Shown: positions 25,417-34,346 of the stretch, in pieces
Position numbering within the stretch: position 1 is the first letter of the stretch
How the letters are laid out: each line of letters begins with the position of its first letter
Origin: Acetilactobacillus jinshanensis_A
GTDB taxonomy: Bacteria; Bacillota; Bacilli; Lactobacillales; Lactobacillaceae
Assembly (NCBI GenBank): GCA_043289735.1
Contig: CP171343.1
Span: forward strand, 186,001 to 250,000
Direction of reading: 5' to 3'
Length of the DNA: 64,000 nucleotides
The notes under the pieces: model-generated
Database searches by the model: none
The model's input: the letters and a program-made list of their open reading frames with translations, nothing else
What the model was told of the DNA's origin: nothing
Made by a program: the position numbers and the translations under genes

Positions 25417-25713
25417 ATGGAATCACGTGATGTACTTTTACGTCCCGTAATTACCGAAGCATCAACTGATCGTATGGATCAGAAGAAATATACGTTTGAT
25501 GTTGACCTACGGGCTACCAAAACTCAAGTAAAGAAAGCCGTTGAAGATATTTTTGGTGTTAAAGTTACTAAAGTTAACATCATGAACGTTCGAGGCAAGT
25601 TAAAGCGAGAAGGAAGTTTCGTTGGCTATACTAGTCGTCGTCGTAAAGCCATCGTTACTTTGTCTAAAGACTCTAAGAAGATTAACATTTTCAAAAAGAG
25701 TAATAATAAATAA
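25417..25713 (+). CDS. rplW: 50S ribosomal protein L23
   Basis: L23 forms the docking site for trigger factor and SRP at the tunnel exit. It has 98 residues: LLRPVITEAS near the start and the KVTKVNIMNVRGKLKR hairpin. The ribosome site GAGGAGGTG lies inside the end of rplD, so the two are translationally linked. Confidence 0.96.
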   Translation: MESRDVLLRPVITEASTDRMDQKKYTFDVDLRATKTQVKKAVEDIFGVKVTKVNIMNVRGKLKREGSFVGYTSRRRKAIVTLSKDSKKINIFKKSNNK

Positions 25714-25732
25714 TAAATAGGAGGGGAAAATA

Positions 25733-26572
25733 ATGGCTAACAAATTATACAAGCCCACTAGTAATGGCCGCCGTAATATGACCAATATCGACTACAAGGT
25801 TGCTACTAAAAACAACCCTGAAAAGTCTTTATTAGCTAACCGTAAGGCTCAATCCGGTCGTAATAATTACGGTCGAATTACGGTTCGTCATCAAGGTGCC
25901 GGCGTTAAACGCCGTTACCGTTTAATTGATTTTAAGCGGACTAAAGATGGTGTTCCAGCAATTGTTAAGTCAATTCAATACGATCCTAACCGAACTGCCA
26001 ATATTGCCCTCATCTATTATGTCGATGGTGTTAAATCATATATTTTAGCACCACAAGGCTTAAAAGTTGGCGATAAAGTTGAATCCGGTCCTGATGCTGA
26101 TATTAAAGTTGGTAACGCATTACCGTTAAAGAATATTCCAGATGGAACCACTATTCATAATGTTGAATTAAAGCACGGTAAAGGTGGTCAATTAGCTCGT
26201 TCTGCTGGTACTTCTGCTCATTTATTAGGTAAAGAAGGCAAGTATGTATTAGTTAAATTACCATCCGGTGAAGTTCGTTTAGTATTATCCACTAATCGTG
26301 CTTCAATCGGTGCTTTAAGTAATCCTGAACATTCATTAGTAGTAAGTGGTAAAGCTGGTCGTACCCGTCGTTTAGGTGAACGTCCGCACGTTACCGGTTC
26401 TGCTATGAACCCTAACGACCATCCGCATGGTGGTGGTGATGCACATACTACCGTTGGTTATCCATCTCCGTTATCACCATGGCATAAGAAGACTGTTGGT
26501 AAGAAGACCCGTTCAAAGAAAGCTCGTTCAAACAAGTTTATTGTTCGTCGTCGCAAGCAGTCCAAGATGTAA
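25733..26572 (+). CDS. rplB: 50S ribosomal protein L2
   Basis: L2 is needed for subunit association and peptidyl transfer. It has 279 residues, with the conserved GRNNYGRITVRHQGAG start and the catalytic-region segment MNPNDHPHGGGDAHTTVGYP holding the functionally important histidine. Its basic tail KARSNKFIVRRRKQSKM is complete. Confidence 0.97.
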   Translation: MANKLYKPTSNGRRNMTNIDYKVATKNNPEKSLLANRKAQSGRNNYGRITVRHQGAGVKRRYRLIDFKRTKDGVPAIVKSIQYDPNRTANIALIYYVDGVKSYILAPQGLKVGDKVESGPDADIKVGNALPLKNIPDGTTIHNVELKHGKGGQLARSAGTSAHLLGKEGKYVLVKLPSGEVRLVLSTNRASIGALSNPEHSLVVSGKAGRTRRLGERPHVTGSAMNPNDHPHGGGDAHTTVGYPSPLSPWHKKTVGKKTRSKKARSNKFIVRRRKQSKM

Positions 26573-26607
26573 ATTAATTAAGACACCAGATTGAAGGAGG
26601 TCGTCTC

Positions 26608-26901
26608 ATGAGTCGTAGTTTGAAAAAAGGACCTTTTGCTGATAAATCTTTGTTAAAGAAGATTAAAGCTCAAAAGGGTAAAGATAAAAAGTCATTAATT
26701 AAAACTTGGTCTCGTCGTTCAACGATTTTTCCAAGTTTCATTGGTAATACGATTGCTGTTTATAACGGTCGTCAGCACGTTCCGGTATATATTCAAGAAG
26801 ATATGGTTGGCCATAAGTTAGGTGAATTCGTTCCAACTCGGACGTTCCACGGTCATGGTACCAACAGTGATGATACTGCAGACGATAAGGCTACTAAATA
26901 A
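26608..26901 (+). CDS. rpsS: 30S ribosomal protein S19
   Basis: S19 binds 16S rRNA in the head and contacts the P-site tRNA. MSRSLKKGPFADKSL and the VPVYIQEDMVGHKLGEF core are typical. With 97 residues it is a few residues longer than usual owing to an acidic end (SDDTADDKATK). Confidence 0.96.
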   Translation: MSRSLKKGPFADKSLLKKIKAQKGKDKKSLIKTWSRRSTIFPSFIGNTIAVYNGRQHVPVYIQEDMVGHKLGEFVPTRTFHGHGTNSDDTADDKATK

Positions 26902-26913
26902 CAAGGAGGATTA

Positions 26914-27264
26914 ATGATGGCTGCACAAGTTACATCAGCAAAAGCTACTGCTAGAACTGTTCGGATTTCGGCCCGTAAAGTTCGCCTTGTAATGGATCTT
27001 ATCAGAGGTAAAAGCGTTGCCGAAGCGACTGCTATCTTGAAGTTCACTCCGAAAAGTGCTTCTCCAATTCTTAGCAAAGTTCTTAAATCCGCAGTTGCTA
27101 ATGCAGAAAATAATTTTGATTTAGATCGTGAAGATTTGTACGTAAGCAAAGCCATTTGTAATGAAGGACCAACGTTAAAGCGTTTCCGTCCACGTGCTAA
27201 AGGCTCTGCTTCTCCGATTAATAAACGTACTAGTCATATTACAATCGTCGTTTCTGAAAAGTAG
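26914..27264 (+). CDS. rplV: 50S ribosomal protein L22
   Basis: L22 lines the exit tunnel opposite L4, and its hairpin is the place of macrolide-resistance changes. It has 116 residues: VRISARKVRLVMDLIRGKSV at the start and the loop GPTLKRFRPRAKGSASPI. It begins MM, and either ATG at 26914 or 26917 could be used. Confidence 0.95.
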   Translation: MMAAQVTSAKATARTVRISARKVRLVMDLIRGKSVAEATAILKFTPKSASPILSKVLKSAVANAENNFDLDREDLYVSKAICNEGPTLKRFRPRAKGSASPINKRTSHITIVVSEK

Positions 27265-27276
27265 GAGGTATAAAAC

Positions 27277-27951
27277 TTGGGTCAAAAAGTAAATCCAAAC
27301 GGCTTACGAATGGGTATTACCCGTGACTGGGAAGCCAAGTGGTACTCAGATAACAATTTTGCCGGAAACTTAATTGAAGATTTACGCATTCGTAAGTATA
27401 TTGCAAAAAGACTTGCCGATGCATCCGCTTCTCGGGTAGAAATTGATCGTGCTGCTAAGCGGATCAATATTTCTATTCATACTGCCAAGCCTGGTATGGT
27501 AATTGGTAAAGGTGGATCTGAAGTTGAAAGTCTTCGTAAAGCATTAAATAAATTAACTGGTAAACGTGTTCACGTTAACATCATTGAAATTAAGAAGCCT
27601 GACTTGGATGCCAAATTAGTCGGTGATGATATTGCTCGTCAATTAGAAGCTCGAGTTGCTTATCGTCGTGCAATGCGTCAAAGTATGCGTCGTGTATCTC
27701 ATGCCGGTGCTAAAGGTGTTAAAATTCAAGTTGCCGGTCGTTTAAACGGTGCTGACATGTGCAGAACCGAAAGTTATTCCAATGGTACGGTTCCGTTGCA
27801 TACTTTACGTGCTGATATCGATTATGCCGATTGTGAAGCTCATACTTCTTATGGTTCCATCGGTGTTAAAGTATGGATCTACCGTGGACAAGTATTACCA
27901 CGGAAGAGACATCCTGAAGCTCGAGCTCGTCAAAATAAAGGAGGCAAATAA
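27277..27951 (+). CDS. rpsC: 30S ribosomal protein S3
   Basis: S3 lines the mRNA entry site and takes part in mRNA helicase activity. It has 224 residues: MGQKVNPNGLRMGITRDWE, a KH domain with GMVIGKGGSEVESLRK, and the C-terminal VWIYRGQVLPRK. The start codon is TTG at 27277 behind AGGAGGT. Confidence 0.97.
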   Translation: MGQKVNPNGLRMGITRDWEAKWYSDNNFAGNLIEDLRIRKYIAKRLADASASRVEIDRAAKRINISIHTAKPGMVIGKGGSEVESLRKALNKLTGKRVHVNIIEIKKPDLDAKLVGDDIARQLEARVAYRRAMRQSMRRVSHAGAKGVKIQVAGRLNGADMCRTESYSNGTVPLHTLRADIDYADCEAHTSYGSIGVKVWIYRGQVLPRKRHPEARARQNKGGK

Positions 27952-27953
27952 TC

Positions 27954-28385
27954 ATGTTAGTACCAAGACGTGTTATTTATCGTCGTCAACAGCGTGGCCG
28001 TTTACGTGGTCATTCTAAAGGTGGTAACTTTGTTGCCTTTGGTTCATATGGTTTACAGGCATTAGAATCTGCTTGGATTACTAACCGTCAGATTGAAGCT
28101 TGCCGTACTGCTATGACCCGTTTCTTTAAACGTGGTGGTAAAGTATGGATTAAGATTTTCCCTCATAAGAACTACACCCAAAAAGGTGTTGGTGTTCGTA
28201 TGGGTAGTGGTAAAGGTGCCCCCGCAGGATGGGTTGCCGCCGTTAAGCGTGATAAAGTATTGTTTGAAGTTGGTAAGTGCTCAGATGCTGCTGCTAAACG
28301 TGCTTTATGGTTAGCTGCTCAAAAGCTACCTATTAGAACTAAGATTATTCCACGTAAGAATAAGAAAGCAGGTGGCGAACAATGA
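27954..28385 (+). CDS. rplP: 50S ribosomal protein L16
   Basis: L16 helps place A-site tRNA. It has 143 residues: MLVPRRVIYRRQQRGRLRG, then the ITNRQIEACRTAMTRFFKRGGK core and the GKGAPAGWVAAVK loop. It starts two bases after rpsC and overlaps rpmC by four bases. Confidence 0.97.
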   Translation: MLVPRRVIYRRQQRGRLRGHSKGGNFVAFGSYGLQALESAWITNRQIEACRTAMTRFFKRGGKVWIKIFPHKNYTQKGVGVRMGSGKGAPAGWVAAVKRDKVLFEVGKCSDAAAKRALWLAAQKLPIRTKIIPRKNKKAGGEQ

Positions 28386-28582
28386 AAGCTAAAGATATCA
28401 GAAATTTAACTACTTCTCAAATGAAATCTAAAGAAGCTAGTTTCAAAAAAGATTTATTTAATCTTCGTTTCCAATTAGCTACTGGCCAATTACAAAATAC
28501 TGCTAAATTAAAGCAGGTTCGTCATAATATTGCTAGAATTAAGACGGTATTACGTCAGAAGCAATTGGATAGTGCTAAGTAA
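28382..28582 (+). CDS. rpmC: 50S ribosomal protein L29
   Basis: L29 is a small two-helix protein beside the exit tunnel. It has 66 residues with the marker LFNLRFQLATGQLQNT and the NIARIKTVLRQ end. Its ATG overlaps the stop of rplP (ATGA-type coupling). Confidence 0.96.
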   Translation: MKAKDIRNLTTSQMKSKEASFKKDLFNLRFQLATGQLQNTAKLKQVRHNIARIKTVLRQKQLDSAK

Positions 28583-28620
28583 ATAATATTTCTTGTATTA
28601 TAATAAAAGGAGGGAACCCC

Positions 28621-28887
28621 TTGAGAAATCAACGTAAAATCTACCGTGGTCGTGTTGTTTCAACTAAGATGAACAAGACCATCACTGTACAAGTTTCAAC
28701 TTATAAAAATGATCCAACTTATGGTAAACGAGTACGTTATTCTAAGAATTACAAAGCTCGTGATGAAAAGAACGTTGCCCATGTTGGTGATTATGTTGAA
28801 ATTATGGACACTCGTCCGTTATCGAAGACTGTTCATACTCGATTAGTTAAGATTCTTCATAAATCCGTACGACAAGCTCTAAATTAA
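28621..28887 (+). CDS. rpsQ: 30S ribosomal protein S17
   Basis: S17 is an OB-fold protein of the 30S body. It has 88 residues: RKIYRGRVVSTKMNKTITV, then VRYSKNYKARDEKN and DYVEIMDTRPLSKT. The start is TTG at 28621 behind AAAGGAGGG. Confidence 0.96.
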   Translation: MRNQRKIYRGRVVSTKMNKTITVQVSTYKNDPTYGKRVRYSKNYKARDEKNVAHVGDYVEIMDTRPLSKTVHTRLVKILHKSVRQALN

Positions 28888-28929
28888 TCGAGTTATATTA
28901 ATTATTAACGGTGAAGGGAGGATATAGTT

Positions 28930-29298
28930 ATGATTCAACAAGAAAGTCGTGTTAACGTTGCTGATAACTCCGGTGCACGAAAGCTTTTAGTAATTAAAGC
29001 TTTAGGTGGCTCTAACCGTCGTTATGCACGAGTTGGTGACGTTGTCGTTGCTACTGTTAAAGAAGCAACACCAGGCGGTGTTGTCAAAAAAGGCCAAGTT
29101 GTTAAGGCCGTTGTTGTACGTACTAAACGTTCGATTCGTCGTAAAGATGGAAGTTATATTCGTTTTGACGAAAACGCTGCCGTTATTATTAATGCTGATA
29201 AGAGCCCAGTTGGTACTCGTATTTTTGGCCCGGTTGCTCGTGAATTACGTAATCATAAATTTATGAAGATTATTTCATTAGCTCCTGAAGTATTATAA
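28930..29298 (+). CDS. rplN: 50S ribosomal protein L14
   Basis: L14 forms an inter-subunit bridge. It has 122 residues: MIQQESRVNVADNSGARKLL, the VKAVVVRTKRSIRRKDGSYI strand region and the KIISLAPEVL end, all typical. Confidence 0.97.
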   Translation: MIQQESRVNVADNSGARKLLVIKALGGSNRRYARVGDVVVATVKEATPGGVVKKGQVVKAVVVRTKRSIRRKDGSYIRFDENAAVIINADKSPVGTRIFGPVARELRNHKFMKIISLAPEVL

Positions 29299-29330
29299 AA
29301 AGGAGCTAATAACAATAAGGAGGTGTCCTT

Positions 29331-29639
29331 ATGTTCGTAAAAACTGGTGATAAAGTTCGTGTCATTGCTGGAAAAGATAAAGGCAAAGAAGGCACGGTAC
29401 TTTCCGTTTTATCCGATGTTAATCGTGTAACCGTTAAGGGTGTCAATATCGTTAAGAAAGCTCAAAAAGCTTCTCAAAGTAACCCCCAAGGTGGTATTAA
29501 ATCAGTTGAAGCTCCAATTAACGCTTCTAACGTAATGGTAATTGATCCATCTACTAAGAAGCCAACTCGTATTGGTTATAAAATTGAAAACGGTAAAAAG
29601 ATTCGGATTTCTAAAAAGACTAAAAAGCCGATTAAGTAA
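29331..29639 (+). CDS. rplX: 50S ribosomal protein L24
   Basis: L24 starts 50S assembly. It has 102 residues with the KOW motif (GDKVRVIAGKDKGKEGTVLS) and the GGIKSVEAPINASNVMVIDP segment. It begins behind AAGGAGGTG. Confidence 0.96.
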   Translation: MFVKTGDKVRVIAGKDKGKEGTVLSVLSDVNRVTVKGVNIVKKAQKASQSNPQGGIKSVEAPINASNVMVIDPSTKKPTRIGYKIENGKKIRISKKTKKPIK

Positions 29640-29666
29640 TTTATAGCGAGAGGAGGAAAAATCTGC

Positions 29667-30221
29667 ATGAAAAGTCGCTTACAAGAACAATACGCTAAAA
29701 AGATTCAACCTGCTTTAGTAAAAAAGTTTAAGTACCAATCCGTTATGGAAGCACCTAAGTTATACAAAATTGTATTAAACATGGGTGTTGGTGATGCTGT
29801 TAATAATTCTAAGAATTTAGATGAAGCTGCTCATGAATTAGCATTAATCGCTGGTCAAAAGCCATTGATTACTAAAGCTAAAAAATCAATTGCCGGATTC
29901 CGTTTACGTAAAGGTATGGCCATTGGTGCTAAAGTTACTTTACGTGGCCGTCGGATGTACGAATTCTTAGATAAATTAATTAACGTTTCGTTACCACGTG
30001 TTCGTGATTTTCATGGTGTTAGTCCTAAGTCTTTTGATGGCCATGGAAATTATACTTTAGGTGTTCGTGAACAATTAATTTTCCCTGAAATTAATTATAA
30101 TAACGTTAACCACGTTCGTGGCTTAGACGTTGTTATCGTTACGACTGCTAAAACTGATGAAGAAGGCCGTGCCTTGTTAGATCAGTTTGGTATGCCGTTC
30201 TCTGATAAAAATAATAAGTAA
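29667..30221 (+). CDS. rplE: 50S ribosomal protein L5
   Basis: L5 holds 5S rRNA in the central protuberance and touches P-site tRNA. It has 184 residues, with APKLYKIVLNMGVGDAV, AGQKPLITKAKKSIAGFRLRKG and the end LDQFGMPF. Confidence 0.97.
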   Translation: MKSRLQEQYAKKIQPALVKKFKYQSVMEAPKLYKIVLNMGVGDAVNNSKNLDEAAHELALIAGQKPLITKAKKSIAGFRLRKGMAIGAKVTLRGRRMYEFLDKLINVSLPRVRDFHGVSPKSFDGHGNYTLGVREQLIFPEINYNNVNHVRGLDVVIVTTAKTDEEGRALLDQFGMPFSDKNNK

Positions 30222-30238
30222 TTTAAGGAGGTTTTACT

Positions 30239-30424
30239 TTGGCTAGAAAAGCTTTAATTGAAAAATGCAAACGTCCTGCTAAATTTTCTACTCAGAATTA
30301 TACTCGTTGTGCACGTTGTGGCCGACCGCGTTCGGTATATCGTAAATTTCATTTATGCAGAATCTGCTTACGTCAATTAGCTCATAAGGGCCAAATCCCT
30401 GGTATGAAAAAAGCTAGTTGGTAA
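30239..30424 (+). CDS. rpsN: 30S ribosomal protein S14 type Z
   Basis: This is the short zinc form of S14, 61 residues. Two Cys pairs (CARC and CRIC) bind Zn2+. It begins with TTG at 30239 behind AAGGAGG. The zinc form is the housekeeping S14 in many Gram-positives. Confidence 0.96.
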   Translation: MARKALIEKCKRPAKFSTQNYTRCARCGRPRSVYRKFHLCRICLRQLAHKGQIPGMKKASW

Positions 30425-30457
30425 AATTTATTAATTTAAGAGGAGGCGTTAAGTCAT

Positions 30458-30850
30458 ATGACTGATCCAATCGCGGACTTCTTAACTCGAATTCGAAACG
30501 CCAATATGGCAAGACATAGTTCGGTAGAAGCTCCTGCTTCAAACATCAAAGTCGCAATTGCTAAAATCTTAAAAAACGAAGGTTTTATCAAAGACTTTGA
30601 ATTAATTAAAAATAATAATCAAGGTACTCTTAAGTTATATCTTAAGTATGGTAAGCATAATGAACGGGTAATTGCTGGTTTAAAGCGTATTTCTAAGCCT
30701 GGCTTACGTACTTATGTAAAATCCGCTGATGTTCCGAAAGTACTTAATGGTTTAGGTATTGCTATCATGTCTACTTCCGAAGGTGTTGTTACTGATAAAG
30801 TAGCTCGTGCTAAGAAGATCGGTGGAGAAGTATTAGCTTACGTTTGGTAA
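30458..30850 (+). CDS. rpsH: 30S ribosomal protein S8
   Basis: S8 binds the central domain of 16S rRNA and can act as translational repressor of the spc genes. It has 130 residues: MTDPIADFLTRIRNAN, the GIAIMSTSEGVVTDKVAR segment and the VLAYVW end. Confidence 0.97.
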   Translation: MTDPIADFLTRIRNANMARHSSVEAPASNIKVAIAKILKNEGFIKDFELIKNNNQGTLKLYLKYGKHNERVIAGLKRISKPGLRTYVKSADVPKVLNGLGIAIMSTSEGVVTDKVARAKKIGGEVLAYVW

Positions 30851-30873
30851 TATAAGGATCGAGGTGTAAATAA

Positions 30874-31413
30874 ATGAGTCGTATTGGTTACCGTAAACTT
30901 ACGTTACCTGATGGCGTTACTCTTAAACGAGATGGTAATAACGTTACCGTTGCTGGTAAAAAAGGTACTTTAACCCGTGCTTTTTCACCAAAGATTGCCA
31001 TGATCGTTAAGGGTAAAAAGATCGCATTTAAGCCTAAGGGTAAATATGATTATAAGACCCGTGCTTTACATGGTACGATGAACGCTAATTTAAAGAACAT
31101 GATCAACGGTGTTACCAAAGGTTATACCAAGACTTTAAAATTAGTGGGTGTTGGTTACCGTGCTAAATTACAGGGTAAGACCTTAGTATTAAACGTTGGT
31201 TATTCTAACCCAGTTAAGATTGCCGTTGATCCTAATTTAACGGTTAAGGTACCTAAGAAAGATACCATTATCGTTAGTGGTATTAATAAACAATTAGTTG
31301 GTGATTTTGCTGCTGGAGTTCGAAGTGTTCGTTCACCTGAACCTTATAAAGGTAAAGGTATTCGTTATGAACATGAACATATCCTTCGTAAGGAAGGTAA
31401 GACTGGTAAGTAA
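30874..31413 (+). CDS. rplF: 50S ribosomal protein L6
   Basis: L6 is built of two repeated domains near the factor-binding site. It has 179 residues: SRIGYRKLTLPDGV (usual consensus has P at position 6 where Y occurs), VGVGYRAKLQGKTLVLNVGYS and the RSPEPYKGKGIRYEHE signature. Confidence 0.96.
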   Translation: MSRIGYRKLTLPDGVTLKRDGNNVTVAGKKGTLTRAFSPKIAMIVKGKKIAFKPKGKYDYKTRALHGTMNANLKNMINGVTKGYTKTLKLVGVGYRAKLQGKTLVLNVGYSNPVKIAVDPNLTVKVPKKDTIIVSGINKQLVGDFAAGVRSVRSPEPYKGKGIRYEHEHILRKEGKTGK

Positions 31414-31467
31414 TCTTAATTACTTATTAGTTATACTTCAGATTATTGATTTAGAGAGGTGACAACT

Positions 31468-31824
31468 TTGATCACAAAGACAAATCGAAACAAAGATCGT
31501 GAACGTCGTCATGCTCGTGTACGTAAGCACGTATTCGGTACTGCAGATCGTCCACGATTAGACGTTTACCGTTCTAATAAAAATATTTATGCTCAAGTAA
31601 TTGATGATGTTAAAGGTAATACGTTAGCAAGTGCTTCAACATTAGATAAAGACGTTAAAGGTACTACTAAGACTGATCAAGCTAAGAGCGTTGGCAAGTT
31701 AGTTGCTCAAAAAGCAATTAAAAAAGGTATCAAGCAAGTTGTCTTTGATCGTGGCGGCTATTTATATCACGGTCGTGTAGAAGCTTTGGCTGATGCCGCT
31801 CGTCAAGCTGGCTTGAAATTCTAA
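31468..31824 (+). CDS. rplR: 50S ribosomal protein L18
   Basis: L18 binds 5S rRNA. It has 118 residues: ITKTNRNKDRERRHARVRK, GTADRPRLDVYRSNKNIYAQ and the FDRGGYLYHGRVEALADAAR end. I place the start at TTG 31468 because GAGAGGTG immediately precedes it. The frame from GTG 31459 would begin inside that ribosome site. Confidence 0.95.
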   Translation: MITKTNRNKDRERRHARVRKHVFGTADRPRLDVYRSNKNIYAQVIDDVKGNTLASASTLDKDVKGTTKTDQAKSVGKLVAQKAIKKGIKQVVFDRGGYLYHGRVEALADAARQAGLKF

Positions 31825-31845
31825 ATAAAGGAGGAATTCCCGCTT

Positions 31846-32349
31846 ATGGCAAAATATGCTGATCCAAATAAATTAAAATTAGATGATAACGTTGTTTCCA
31901 TCAACCGAATTACTAAAGTTGTTAAAGGTGGACGTCGTTTACGTTTTTCCGCTTTAGTAGTCGTTGGTGACCGTAATGGTCACGTTGGCTTCGGAATTGG
32001 TAAGGCTGAAGAAGTTCCTGCTGCTATTAACAAGGGTTCTGAAAAAGCTAAAAAACATATCTATACGATTCCGTTAGTTAACACTACGATTCCATTTAAG
32101 GTTATTGGCCAATACGGTGGCGGCAAGATTTTATTAAAGCCCGCTGCTGAAGGTTCCGGTGTTACTGCCGGTGGTACTGTACGTGCCGTTATGGAATTAG
32201 CAGGTATTAAAGATATTACTGCTAAACGTTTAGGCTCTAATAATCCGATTAATGAAATTAGAGCTACCTTTGAAGGCTTAACTTCATTAAGAAGTGCTAA
32301 ACAAGAAGCCGCATTACGTGGTGTTTCTGTTAAGCACTTAGCAGAATAA
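31846..32349 (+). CDS. rpsE: 30S ribosomal protein S5
   Basis: S5 is at the mRNA entry side and affects fidelity. It has 167 residues, with the double-stranded RNA-binding-like domain (NRITKVVKGGRRLRFSALVVVGD) and the GTVRAVMELAGIKDITAKRLGS segment. Confidence 0.97.
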   Translation: MAKYADPNKLKLDDNVVSINRITKVVKGGRRLRFSALVVVGDRNGHVGFGIGKAEEVPAAINKGSEKAKKHIYTIPLVNTTIPFKVIGQYGGGKILLKPAAEGSGVTAGGTVRAVMELAGIKDITAKRLGSNNPINEIRATFEGLTSLRSAKQEAALRGVSVKHLAE

Positions 32350-32365
32350 AGGGAGGCTATTTATA

Positions 32366-32548
32366 ATGGCAAAATTAAAGATCACTTTAATCCACAGTGT
32401 TGCCCATCGCCGTCCTGATGAACGTAAAATTGTTAAATCACTAGGCTTGAACCGGATTAACAGTACTACTACTAAGAAGGATACTGCAGCAGTTCGTGGT
32501 GCTTTATTTAAAATCACCCATTTAGTTGATATTAAATTAATTAAGTAA
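32366..32548 (+). CDS. rpmD: 50S ribosomal protein L30
   Basis: L30 is a small protein of 60 residues with the typical LKITLIHSVAHRRPDERKIV opening and a TAAVRGALFKITHLVDIK end. It lies between rpsE and rplO with GGGAGG upstream. Confidence 0.95.
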   Translation: MAKLKITLIHSVAHRRPDERKIVKSLGLNRINSTTTKKDTAAVRGALFKITHLVDIKLIK

Positions 32549-32570
32549 ATAATTAAGGAGGTGCTCATTC

Positions 32571-33002
32571 ATGAAGTTAAACGAATTAAAACCAGCTTTT
32601 GGTTCTCGTTCTGATCGTACTCGTAAAGGTCGAGGCCGTTCTAGTAAAGGTAAGACCGCTGGCCGTGGCCAAAAGGGCCAAGGTGCTCGTGGTAAGACCC
32701 GTATTGGCTTTGAAGGTGGCCAAATGCCGTTATACCGTAGAATGCCTAAGGTTGGCTTTACCAACATTAACCGTAAAGAATTTGCCATTGTTAACGTATC
32801 AACTTTGAATCACTTCAAAGATGGTACTGAAGTAACTCCAGCTTTATTGAAGAAAGACGGTGTTGTTAAGAACTTTAAGAGTGGCTTAAAGATCTTAGGT
32901 GACGGTAAGCTATCTAAAAAGTTAACCGTTAAAGCTAATAAATTTTCTAAATCTGCAAAATCTGCAATTGAAAATGCCGGCGGCAAAACTGAGGTGATTT
33001 AA
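32571..33002 (+). CDS. rplO: 50S ribosomal protein L15
   Basis: L15 is a late-assembly protein with a long glycine- and basic-rich N-terminal extension (RKGRGRSSKGKTAGRGQKGQ) and the GFEGGQMPLYRRMPKVGF motif. It has 143 residues. Its stop overlaps the secY start by one base. Confidence 0.96.
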   Translation: MKLNELKPAFGSRSDRTRKGRGRSSKGKTAGRGQKGQGARGKTRIGFEGGQMPLYRRMPKVGFTNINRKEFAIVNVSTLNHFKDGTEVTPALLKKDGVVKNFKSGLKILGDGKLSKKLTVKANKFSKSAKSAIENAGGKTEVI

Positions 33003-34317
33003 TGCTATCTACCATAAAAAACGCTTTTAAGGTAAAAAATATTCGTAATAAAATACTTTTTACCTTAATGATTCTAGTTATTTATAGAATTGGTGCGTAT
33101 ATTACGGTTCCTGGAATTAACGCTAAAGCCTTACAAAGCGTTTCTTCCTCAGGATTAGTTAGCATGTTAAACATTTTTAGTGGTGGTGGATTAACTAATT
33201 ATTCACTATTTGCTATGGGTGTTTCACCTTATATTACTGCTCAAATTGTGATTCAGCTTCTTCAAATGGATATCGTTCCACGATTTGTGGAATGGAGTAA
33301 ACAAGGAGAAGTTGGTCGTCGTAAATTAAATCAAGTAACTAGATGGTTAACCATTGTCTTAGCGTTTTTCCAATCAGTTGGAATTACCGCTGGTTTTAAT
33401 ACGTTAAGTAGTTTGCATTTAGTTAAGAACCCAAGTATTACCACCTACATGAGTATTGGTTTGATCCTAACTGGTGGATCAATGCTTACTACTTGGATGG
33501 GTGACATGATTACCGATAAAGGTATCGGACAAGGTATTTCAATAATTATCTTTGCCGGTATTATTGCTGATACTCCAGTTGGAATTCAACAATTATGGCA
33601 AGAATATATTGAAGGTGAATCCGGTGCTGAATTATTTGAAGCGGGGTTATTTGTTTTAGCCTTGATTTAATCGTATTGGTAATCATTACCTTTGTTACTT
33701 GGGTTCAACAAGCTGAACGTCGGATTCCGATTCAATACACGCGTCGAGCTACAACGTCTGGTAAAGATAGTTACCTTCCGTTAAAAGTTAACGTTTCTGG
33801 TGTTATTCCAGTTATCTTTGCTAGTTCCTTTATTTCAACTCCGCAAACGATTTTGATGTTCTTCCAAGGATCTGACGGTGGTGATTCGTGGTATCGGATT
33901 ATGACGAAAGTCTTTAACATGCAGACAACTGATGGTGCCATTTTATATACGTTCTTAATTATTATGTTTACGTTCTTCTATGCTTTTGTTCAAGTTAATC
34001 CAGAAAAGTTAGCTAAGAATTTGCAAAAGCAAGGAAGTTATATTCCTGATGTTTGGCCAGGTCATGAAACCCAGGATTATGTTTCTAATTTATTAATGCG
34101 CTTAAGTACGGTTGGTTCACTATTCTTAGGTGTGGTTGCGTTAATTCCTTTAATTGCACAGAACATCTGGAATTTAAATGAATCGATTGGCTTAGGTGGT
34201 ACTAGCTTGTTAATTGTTGTTGGTGTTGCCATCGATACAATTCGACAAGTTCGTGGCTTAATGATGAAACGTGAATACGTCGGTTTCATTCGAACCCCCC
34301 GTCCAAATAATTTATAG
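33002..34317 (+). pseudogene. secY: Preprotein translocase subunit SecY, split by a one-base frame break
   Basis: SecY forms the protein-conducting channel of the Sec translocon and is essential. The first frame (33002-33670) covers TM1 to TM5-6 (MLNIFSGGG plug region; YITAQIVIQLLQMDIVP). The second frame (33676-34317) holds the remainder (FVTWVQQAERRIPIQYTRR, SYLPLKVNVSGVIPVIFASS, GTSLLIVVGVAIDTIRQ). Homology continues without a gap in the other frame after LFVLAL. Adding one T in GATTTAATC (near 33667) restores LILIVLVIITF. Both halves are fully conserved, so a recent mutation or a sequencing error in a T run fits better than old decay. No classic -1 slippery heptamer is evident. Confidence 0.9.
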
Positions 34318-34346
34318 TCGAATTTGAGGATTAGGAGGAAATTAAA

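Noticed and set aside
33640..33680. Programmed -1 frameshift in secY
   Set aside because: The direction fits a -1 shift, but there is no good slippery heptamer or following pseudoknot, and secY is not known to be recoded; a one-base change in a T run is simpler.
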